DNA from: Actinomycetota bacterium
Lineage (GTDB): Bacteria > Actinomycetota > Nitriliruptoria > Nitriliruptorales > JAHWKO01
Assembly: GCA_019347855.1 (NCBI GenBank)
Contig: JAHWKO010000118.1
Coordinates: 1-5,776, forward strand
DNA: 5,776 nt
Reading direction: 5' to 3'
Shown one piece after another: positions 1 through 4,143 of the stretch. The notes below the pieces were generated by a model. The model ran no database searches and had not been told where the DNA came from. It saw only the letters and a program-made list of their open reading frames with translations. Each line of letters opens with the position of its first letter. Position 1 is the first letter of the stretch. The translations under genes were made by a program, and so were the position numbers.

Positions 1-143
1 GGGAGCGGCTGAAGGTCTGCCGGAGCGACACCTGCCGGTGGGCCTTCTACGACTCGTCACGCAACCGGTCCGGCAAGTGGTGCGACATGGCGGTCTGCGG
101 GAACCGCACGAAGGTCGCCAACTACCGGGAGCGCCATGGGTGA
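1..143 (+). CDS. CGNR zinc-finger transcription regulator, C-terminal fragment
   Basis: Reading from base 3 gives 46 codons ending in TGA at 141-143. The visible peptide begins ERLKVCRSDTC and continues to WCDMAVCGNRTKVANYRERH. The four cysteines (visible residues 6, 11, 27 and 32) form a C-x4-C-x15-C-x4-C zinc-binding pattern, and the last lies in the signature CGNR. This matches the C-terminal CGNR zinc finger of actinobacterial and proteobacterial proteins that usually carry an N-terminal ABATE domain, are about 180-200 residues long, and are regarded as stress-associated transcriptional regulators. The finger presumably binds DNA; the sensing half lies outside the window, so the ligand and targets cannot be judged. 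The frame is open to the left edge and the start is not visible. The next gene begins 71 nt downstream on the same strand, so a shared transcript is possible. Confidence 0.9.
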   Translation, partial: ERLKVCRSDTCRWAFYDSSRNRSGKWCDMAVCGNRTKVANYRERHG

Positions 144-152
144 CCCTGCGAC

Positions 153-208
153 CCCCTGCTCGTTACGCTGGGCCCGTGCCCGCCGGGCCGCGCCCGTGAA
201 CGAGGGGG
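153..208 (+). promoter_or_regulatory. Possible leader hairpin covering the ribosome binding site of the 215 gene
   Basis: In the 71-nt gap after the CGNR gene, CTCGTT (159-164) is complementary to AACGAG (199-204). After a two-base bulge the pairing continues as CCCC (153-156) with GGGG (205-208). Inside it, GGCCC (171-175) pairs with GGGCC (185-189) around a 9-nt loop. The right arm contains the purine-rich GAGGGGG that serves as Shine-Dalgarno for the GTG at 215. The fold could therefore hide the ribosome binding site, or act as a terminator for the upstream gene. It has no U-tract, and such complementarity can arise by chance at this GC content. Confidence 0.3.
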
Positions 209-214
209 TCCGCC

Positions 215-487
215 GTGACGACCGGGATCACCGGAGCGCTGCTGGCGGCGCAGGACGTCCCGGCGGACGACGCGGTCACGACCACAGAGAACGTGTTCGG
301 GCTGCTCGCCCTGATCGCCTTCGTCGTCGTGATGTTCCTGCTCAACCGCTGGCTGCGCCGCCGCGACCGGGAAGGCGACCACGACCCGGGTCCGAGCGGT
401 TCCTCCACGCCGGGTGTCAGGCTGCTGTTCGACTACAGCGAACGCGGCTGGCGCGACGACGGGATCCGTCAGGAGCCGCCCGAGTAG
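215..487 (+). CDS. Small single-pass membrane protein, unknown function
   Basis: This is a 90-residue protein starting at GTG 215 and ending in TAG at 485-487. The start is supported by GAGGGGG at 202-208, six bases upstream; the nearby GTG at 196 is out of frame. The N-terminus (about residues 1-26) is short and mildly acidic. A hydrophobic helix spans about residues 27-44 (VFGLLALIAFVVVMFLLN). It is followed at once by RWLRRRDR, which by the positive-inside rule puts the C-terminus in the cytoplasm. The rest (about 52-90) is charged, rich in Gly, Pro and Ser, and probably flexible, with a small RLLFDYSERGW patch at 69-79. I do not recognise a family. The gene is convergent with the FAD oxidase, whose stop lies 36 nt beyond this one. 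G/C-ending codons and a clear RBS argue that it is real. Confidence 0.72.
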   Translation: MTTGITGALLAAQDVPADDAVTTTENVFGLLALIAFVVVMFLLNRWLRRRDREGDHDPGPSGSSTPGVRLLFDYSERGWRDDGIRQEPPE

Positions 488-508
488 CGCAGCGCGGGTG
501 AGGCTGCG
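488..508. terminator. Candidate bidirectional hairpin between convergent genes
   Basis: CGCAGC (488-493) and GCTGCG (503-508) are perfect complements around a 9-nt loop. They begin on the base after the TAG of the small membrane protein gene and end 15 nt before the oxidase stop codon on the other strand. The placement between two converging genes suits a bidirectional terminator. There is no T-run on either side, and a six-pair stem is modest at this GC content. Confidence 0.4.
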
Positions 509-523
509 TCGGCAGGACCATCC

Positions 524-1933
524 TCAAGGGGTGCGGCGGCGGAAGAGGCCGTCGGGATCGACGCGGTGTCGGAGGTCAGCGAGCCGGCGGTAGTTGTCCT
601 CTCCGTGGGCCGCCCGCAACGTCTCGTCGCCCCCCTCGAAGAACCCCGGGAAGTTGAGGTACTCACGTCCTGTGGATGCCTCCCGGAAGGCCTCCGTGCA
701 CCCGCGCGTCCAGTCCAGGTTGGCGTCGTCGGTCGCGGGATCCGCCCAGTTAGACTCGACGCCCAGCAGGTACGGGGCGCTGCGGCCCCCGAAGGCCGTG
801 GCATCGGCCGAGACGCGCCCCATCGCCCCGCCGAGGTGCCAGATGTCGACGGTCGAGAGGGACGACGGGCGCCGGGAGGTCCACTCCTCCGTGAGCGCGA
901 TGACGTCGTCGGACACAGCGGGCAGGTGCAGCGACCTCCAGTAGTAACGCAGCCCCGCCGGGTAGTCGGCGTCGAGGACCTGCTGCAGTTCCAGGTACGG
1001 CATCGGCCCGCTGAGATCCACGAGAGGATCGCCCAGATCGCGCAGCGGCTGCGCGAGCCGTTCCCCCCTCTCCAGGTCGGTTGCGGCGCACGCCATCAGC
1101 ATGACGTAGAGCTCCCCCCACGCGTCCGCAGGGAAGTCCTCCTCCTCGGGCACGGTCCCGCAGATCGCGAACGAGGACACCTCGTCACTGAGCTCGCTCG
1201 TGTGTTCGCGGTAGGCCCGCAACACCTCGGAGATCCGGTCACCGTGGTAGAGCACGAACGCGACGAACACCTGCGGACCCACGGGGTGGAGTCGGTAGTC
1301 GAAGCGCGTCACGACCCCGAGGCCGCCTCCGCCACCCCGCAGACCCCAGAGCAGTTCGGGCTCGCGGTCCCCGTCGACCTCGACCACGCGACCGTCGGGG
1401 GTGACGAGTTGCGCCCCGACGAGGTTGTCGCAAGCGAGACCGTGCTTGCGCCGCAGCCACCCCATGCCGCCTCCCAGGGTCAGCCCGCCGATCCCGGTGT
1501 CGGACACGACCCCGCCGGGGGTGGCCAGGCCGTGCTCCTGGGTCGCCGCGTCCAGGTCCGCCCACGTCGCGCCGCCGCCGGCGCGGGCCCGGCGTCTTCC
1601 CGGGTCGACCTGCATGTCGTTCATCGCGGACAGGTCGATGACGAGCCCCTCGTCCACGGTGGCGGTCCCGGCGACGTTGTGCCCTCCCCCGCGTACGGCC
1701 AGGGGCGTCCGGTGGTCGGCGGCGAACCGCACCGCGCGGCGGACGTCGTCCACGTCCACACACCTGACGATGAGCGCGGGCGTCGGATCGAGCAGGCCGT
1801 TCCACAGCGTGCGCGCGTTGTCGTAACCGGGGTCGTCGGTGCCGATCAGCTCCCCACGCACGGAGCGGTCGAGGTCGGCGACGGCATCGTCGAGCCGGAC
1901 CGACCCTCCGTCCAGTGTCTTCACGCTGGTCAT
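524..1933 (-). CDS. FAD-binding oxidoreductase, berberine-bridge/PCMH type
   Basis: This is a 469-residue flavoenzyme with ATG at 1931-1933 (minus strand) and TGA at 524-526. AGGA lies 8 nt before the start. The N-terminal FAD-binding PCMH domain covers about residues 45-215. It contains RGGGHNVAG (81-89), in which His85 is the residue that carries the 8-alpha-histidyl FAD link in this family. It also contains SDTGIGGLTLGGGMGWLRRK (144-163), the glycine-rich flavin-binding stretch, followed by CDNLVGAQLVTPDG. The substrate domain fills the middle, and a typical C-terminal BBE segment follows: YLNFPGF (425-431), then EDNYRRLADLRHRVDPDGLF (445-464). Length is normal for the family. The second flavin-linking Cys of bicovalent members is replaced by the SDT region, so the flavin is probably attached at one point only. 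Such enzymes oxidise sugars, alcohols or secondary metabolites with O2; the substrate cannot be read here. No signal peptide is seen, so it is probably cytoplasmic. It is divergent from, and probably repressed by, the TetR regulator at 2073. Confidence 0.93.
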   Translation of the reverse strand: MTSVKTLDGGSVRLDDAVADLDRSVRGELIGTDDPGYDNARTLWNGLLDPTPALIVRCVDVDDVRRAVRFAADHRTPLAVRGGGHNVAGTATVDEGLVIDLSAMNDMQVDPGRRRARAGGGATWADLDAATQEHGLATPGGVVSDTGIGGLTLGGGMGWLRRKHGLACDNLVGAQLVTPDGRVVEVDGDREPELLWGLRGGGGGLGVVTRFDYRLHPVGPQVFVAFVLYHGDRISEVLRAYREHTSELSDEVSSFAICGTVPEEEDFPADAWGELYVMLMACAATDLERGERLAQPLRDLGDPLVDLSGPMPYLELQQVLDADYPAGLRYYWRSLHLPAVSDDVIALTEEWTSRRPSSLSTVDIWHLGGAMGRVSADATAFGGRSAPYLLGVESNWADPATDDANLDWTRGCTEAFREASTGREYLNFPGFFEGGDETLRAAHGEDNYRRLADLRHRVDPDGLFRRRTP

Positions 1934-1965
1934 CGTCAGCGTCCTCTCTCCCGCAGTCCTTTGCG

Positions 1966-1987
1966 TACCAACCGGTTGGTATGTAAC
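1966..1987. promoter_or_regulatory. Perfect 16-bp palindromic operator near the oxidase start (probable TetR site 1)
   Basis: TACCAACCGGTTGGTA (1966-1981) is a perfect inverted repeat centred between 1973 and 1974. It lies 32 bp upstream of the oxidase ATG in the divergent intergenic region. From 1971 onward the 17-base stretch ACCGGTTGGTATGTAAC recurs at 2041 with two changes. Short palindromes centred on CCGG, next to a divergently transcribed TetR gene, are typical operators for these dimeric repressors. On the minus strand the site overlaps a possible -10 and the likely transcription start, which suits repression by blocking polymerase. Confidence 0.75.
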
Positions 1988-2009
1988 AACACAGCCCAGA
2001 AACTCGCAA
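1980..2009 (-). promoter_or_regulatory. Possible promoter of the oxidase gene
   Basis: On the minus strand TTGCGA (plus 2004-2009) and TACATA (plus 1980-1985) are separated by 18 bp and could be -35 and -10 elements. Transcription would then start near 1973, inside the palindromic operator, leaving a leader of about 40 nt with an AGGA ribosome binding site. The -10 matches consensus only partly, so this is a placement hypothesis. Confidence 0.35.
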
Positions 2010-2040
2010 GCTGCAGCCGTTCAAAGCCATATGGAGACAG

Positions 2041-2057
2041 ACCGGTTAGTATGTGAC
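2041..2057. promoter_or_regulatory. Second operator-like site upstream of the TetR gene (site 2)
   Basis: ACCGGTTAGTATGTGAC matches 15 of 17 bases of the stretch starting at 1971, in the same orientation and exactly 70 bp away. Its dyad (about 2036-2051, centred on CCGG at 2043/2044) is degenerate: the left arm reads ACAG where a perfect palindrome would need ACTA. This suggests weaker repressor binding than at site 1. It contains TAGTAT (2047-2052), a fair -10 for the regulator gene, and lies 16 bp before its start codon, as expected for autorepression. No convincing -35 was found. Confidence 0.6.
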
Positions 2058-2072
2058 GACCCGACCTGAGGT

Positions 2073-2696
2073 GTGATCATCCCCCGAGACGGCACGGCGA
2101 CGCGGACGGCCATCATGGATGCGGCCGAGGAGCTGATCCTCGACCGCGGGTTCGCCGGGACCCCGATCGACGACGTCCTCGAGATCGCGGGAGTGACGAA
2201 GGGCGCGTTCTTCCACCACTTCGACACCAAGCAGGCGCTCGCCCACGCACTGATCGAACGCTACGCCGCGCTCGACCTCGGCCATCTCGATGACAAGATG
2301 CGGCGGGCCGAGGAGCTCACCAGCGATCCGCTGCAGCAGCTGCTGGTGTTCGTCGGGCTGTTCCGCGAGGAGGCCGAGGAGCTGACCAGCCCCTACCCGG
2401 GCTGCCTGATGGGGTCCTACTGCTACGAAGCGGGACTGTTCGACCCTGCGATCATCGAGGTGATCCGCACGACGATGCTGACCTGGCGCGAGCGTCTCAC
2501 GGCCAAGCTCGAGGAGGTGGCAGACAGGTACCCGCCACGTCGGGAGGTCGACCTCGCCAGCCTCGCGGACCAGATCACGGTGGCGTTCGAGGGCGCCTAC
2601 ATCCTGTCCAAGGTCGTCGAGGAACCCCAGGTCGTGGCCGCCCAGCTCGACCACCACCGCGCGTACCTGGAGCTGCTGTTCGCTCCGGACGTCTGA
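2073..2696 (+). CDS. TetR/AcrR-family transcriptional repressor
   Basis: This 207-residue protein has the usual TetR length. Helix 1 is TATRTAIMDAAEELILDRGF (8-27). The helix-turn-helix is TPIDDVLEIAGVTKGAFFHH (30-49), followed by the family hallmark FDTKQAL. The remaining, mainly helical, C-terminal domain (about 55-207) should bind a ligand and dimerise. A YPGCLMGSYCYEAG motif at 108-121 resembles the GCL segment of NemR/AcuR-like members and holds two cysteines (111, 117). The start is GTG 2073: the frame has a TGA six bases upstream, and the next in-frame ATG (2115) would cut helix 1. GAGG at 2068-2071 is only 1 nt from the GTG, too close for a normal Shine-Dalgarno, so translation may be weak or from a very short leader. 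It is divergent from the FAD oxidase, with two operator-like sites between them, so it most likely represses both genes until a small molecule releases it. Confidence 0.95.
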   Translation: MIIPRDGTATRTAIMDAAEELILDRGFAGTPIDDVLEIAGVTKGAFFHHFDTKQALAHALIERYAALDLGHLDDKMRRAEELTSDPLQQLLVFVGLFREEAEELTSPYPGCLMGSYCYEAGLFDPAIIEVIRTTMLTWRERLTAKLEEVADRYPPRREVDLASLADQITVAFEGAYILSKVVEEPQVVAAQLDHHRAYLELLFAPDV

Positions 2697-2825
2697 GCGG
2701 CGGGCCCGCAGCCCCCGACCGACGGCCGTGTCCGGCGGTCCACCGTGTCGGTTCAGCTACGGGGTCAAGGAACGGCGGGCACCGGCCGACACATGTGCAT
2801 GGACGAATCACATGGATGTGACCCG
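2697..2825 (+). other. Non-coding gap between the TetR gene and the small hypothetical gene
   Basis: This stretch shows no convincing gene. Just after the TetR stop comes the palindrome GCGGGCCCGC (2700-2709). It is followed by GACCG (2717-2721), complementary to CGGTC (2736-2740); together they may form a weak terminator without a T-tract. TCACATGGATGTGA (2808-2821) is an inverted repeat of two 6-base arms around GG, immediately before the next start codon. No clear promoter pair was found. Reading the next gene's frame back to GTG 2745 gives 11 of 27 codons ending in A or T, against about 6 of 74 after ATG 2826, so the DNA before 2826 is probably not translated. Confidence 0.5.
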
Positions 2826-3050
2826 ATGACCCCGCACTCGTGGGACGTCCAGACCTGGCGGCGGTTCACCGGGGACATCGACGCGCTCGACGGGTCATCC
2901 GACGTGCGGCTGCGACGTCGCGGCGTGCTCCTGCGGCTGCTCGCGCTGGGGGTACCCGTGGCGGCGATCGAGACGCTGCTGCCGGGGTGGGACGTCTACC
3001 TCGAGCCGTCCGCGGGAGCCTCAGACCGCCAGCCCGAGATGTCGGGGTAG
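2826..3050 (+). CDS. Small hypothetical protein, 74 residues
   Basis: From ATG 2826 the frame encodes 74 residues to TAG 3048-3050, beginning MTPHSWDVQTWRRFTGDIDA. The frame extends upstream to GTG 2745, with ATGs at 2793 and 2799. I chose 2826 because G/C-ending codon bias becomes strong only there; the ribosome binding site is weak (GGAT about 9 nt upstream). The centre looks like two amphipathic helices: a basic VRLRRRGVLLRLLALGVPVA (residues 27-46) and an AAIETLLPGWDVYL tail. There is no signal peptide, Cys or His cluster, or clear membrane span. I do not recognise a family. The arginine-rich helix followed by a leucine-rich one might contact nucleic acid or a partner protein, but this is speculation. 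It lies 51 nt upstream of the DNA glycosylase gene on the same strand and could share its transcript. Confidence 0.6.
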   Translation: MTPHSWDVQTWRRFTGDIDALDGSSDVRLRRRGVLLRLLALGVPVAAIETLLPGWDVYLEPSAGASDRQPEMSG

Positions 3051-3101
3051 CCCACCGCGACGTCGCGCGCGACCTGGTCGGCGCGACACCGCGGCCGTGG
3101 C

Positions 3102-4007
3102 ATGCTCGCCCCCATGCGCAGGACGATCCCGACCTCCGACCCGATCGACCTCGGCCAGACGCTGGGGCCGCTGCAGGTCGGGCGTCACGACCCGACGATC
3201 GAGCTGGGCCGTGACGTCGTGTGGCGGGCGACGCGGACCTCCGACGGTCCGGCCACCTTGCATCTGGAGGCCCGCGACGGCTGCATCGCGGCCGAGGCCT
3301 GGGGGCCCGGGGCGGCCCGGGCGCTCGAGGGTGCGGACGCCCTGGTCGGCGCCGCCGACGATCCGACGGCCCTCGATCCGGCGCCGGGTCCCGTGCGCGA
3401 GCTGCACCGCCGCAACCCTGGACTGCGCATGTGCGCCTCAGGAGCGGTGCTCGAGCTGCTGGTCCCGACGATCCTCGGTCAGAAGGTCACCGGGATCGAG
3501 CAGAAGCGCGGCTGGCAGGCGCTGGTCCGTCGGTACGGCGGGCCGGCACCCGGCCCCCGCCCCCTGCTCGTGCCCCCGGCACCGGACGTCCTCGCCGCAC
3601 TGCCCTACCACGCGTACCACCCGTTGGGGATCGAGCGCCGCCGCGCGGACGTGATCCGCCGGGTGTGTTCCCGTGCGGTCCGGGTCGAGGAGGCCGGCAC
3701 GATGACCTCGGAGGCCGCACAGACGCGCCTGACGGCCTTCCCGGGCGTCGGTCCGTGGACCGCCGCGATCGTGGCCCGGGTGGCGCTCGGCGACGTCGAC
3801 GCCGTCGAGACCGGCGACTACAACCTGCCCAACCTCGTGGCCTGGAACCTCGCCGACGAACCGCGCGCCGACGACGAGCGGATGCTGGAGCTGCTCGAGC
3901 CGTACCGCGGCCAGCGCGGGCGGGTCGTGCGACTGCTCACGCTCGCCGGCGAGTGGGCACCCCGGTACGGACCCAGGATGCCCATCCGTCGGCTCGCGGC
4001 GATCTGA
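3102..4007 (+). CDS. AlkA-type DNA-3-methyladenine glycosylase (HhH-GPD superfamily)
   Basis: This 301-residue protein belongs to the helix-hairpin-helix base-excision glycosylases. It removes alkylated bases by cleaving the N-glycosidic bond and leaves an abasic site for repair. VPTILGQKVT (121-130) matches the conserved ILGQQVS helix of AlkA. The hairpin is LTAFPGVGPWTAAIVARVAL (210-229). The following GDVDAVETGDYNLP (230-243) holds the catalytic aspartate, Asp239 by analogy with Asp238 of E. coli AlkA. The N-terminal part (about 15-95) is probably the beta-rich AlkA-N-like domain but is much diverged. No C-terminal Fe-S cysteine cluster is present, which argues against EndoIII or MutY. Length is close to AlkA (282 residues). 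ATG 3102 and ATG 3114 are both possible starts, neither with a good Shine-Dalgarno. The gene is convergent with the CWB2 surface protein, and a long hairpin begins a few bases after its stop. Confidence 0.9.
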   Translation: MLAPMRRTIPTSDPIDLGQTLGPLQVGRHDPTIELGRDVVWRATRTSDGPATLHLEARDGCIAAEAWGPGAARALEGADALVGAADDPTALDPAPGPVRELHRRNPGLRMCASGAVLELLVPTILGQKVTGIEQKRGWQALVRRYGGPAPGPRPLLVPPAPDVLAALPYHAYHPLGIERRRADVIRRVCSRAVRVEEAGTMTSEAAQTRLTAFPGVGPWTAAIVARVALGDVDAVETGDYNLPNLVAWNLADEPRADDERMLELLEPYRGQRGRVVRLLTLAGEWAPRYGPRMPIRRLAAI

Positions 4008-4010
4008 CCT

Positions 4011-4063
4011 CCGACGTGGGTGCATCCGCGGTCGTATAGCCCGCGATCTGCACCCACGTTCGG
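4011..4063. repeat. Hairpin 1 of a twin inverted-repeat element (possible terminator of the glycosylase gene)
   Basis: ACGTGGGTGCA (4014-4024) and TGCACCCACGT (4049-4059) form an 11-bp perfect stem. Beyond one unpaired base the outer CCG (4011-4013) also faces CGG (4061-4063). An inner stem of CGCGG (4027-4031) with CCGCG (4041-4045) closes a 9-nt loop. The structure starts 4 nt after the glycosylase stop codon. It lacks a T-run, as many actinobacterial hairpin terminators do. It is a diverged copy of hairpin 2. Confidence 0.75.
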
Positions 4064-4081
4064 CGCCCGCGTGCAGACCCA

Positions 4082-4133
4082 CCGTCGTGGGTGCATCGAC
4101 CGGTCCATGTGACCGTCGATGCACCCACGATGG
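4082..4133. repeat. Hairpin 2 of the twin element (possible terminator of the surface-protein gene)
   Basis: TCGTGGGTGCATCGAC (4085-4100) pairs perfectly over 16 bp with GTCGATGCACCCACGA (4115-4130). After a single bulged C (4101), GGTC (4102-4105) pairs with GACC (4111-4114) around the 5-nt loop CATGT. In RNA a G-U wobble (4084/4131) and two C-G pairs (4082-4083 with 4132-4133) lengthen the stem further. On the minus strand it begins about 10 nt after the stop codon of the CWB2 protein. A stem this long is very unlikely to be chance. No T-tract follows on either strand. Confidence 0.85.
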
Positions 4134-4143
4134 GGTCAGCGGG

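Noticed and set aside
566..2056. Long plus-strand open frame (496 codons) opposite the oxidase gene
   Set aside because: It is antisense to a clearly recognised FAD oxidase with intact motifs. Its translation is low-complexity, rich in Arg, Pro, Val and Gly, and shows no domain. Long antisense frames are common at this GC content.
2745..2825. Upstream extension of the small hypothetical gene to GTG 2745
   Set aside because: Codons here end in A or T far more often than in the rest of the gene and no ribosome binding site precedes the GTG, so ATG 2826 is preferred.
3056..3067. Palindrome CGCGACGTCGCG before the glycosylase gene as an operator
   Set aside because: Short self-complementary CG-rich words are frequent by chance in this composition, and nothing else supports a regulatory role.
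3102..4007. EndoIII or MutY identity
   Set aside because: The C-terminal four-cysteine Fe-S cluster is absent and the catalytic-region motifs fit AlkA better.
3221..4039. Second plus-strand frame over the DNA glycosylase gene
   Set aside because: It yields Arg/Gly/Ala-rich sequence with no motif, while the overlapping frame carries the HhH-GPD signature and catalytic Asp.
4011..4133. CRISPR array or insertion-sequence ends
   Set aside because: There are only two palindromic units, no regular unique spacers and no transposase or cas gene nearby.
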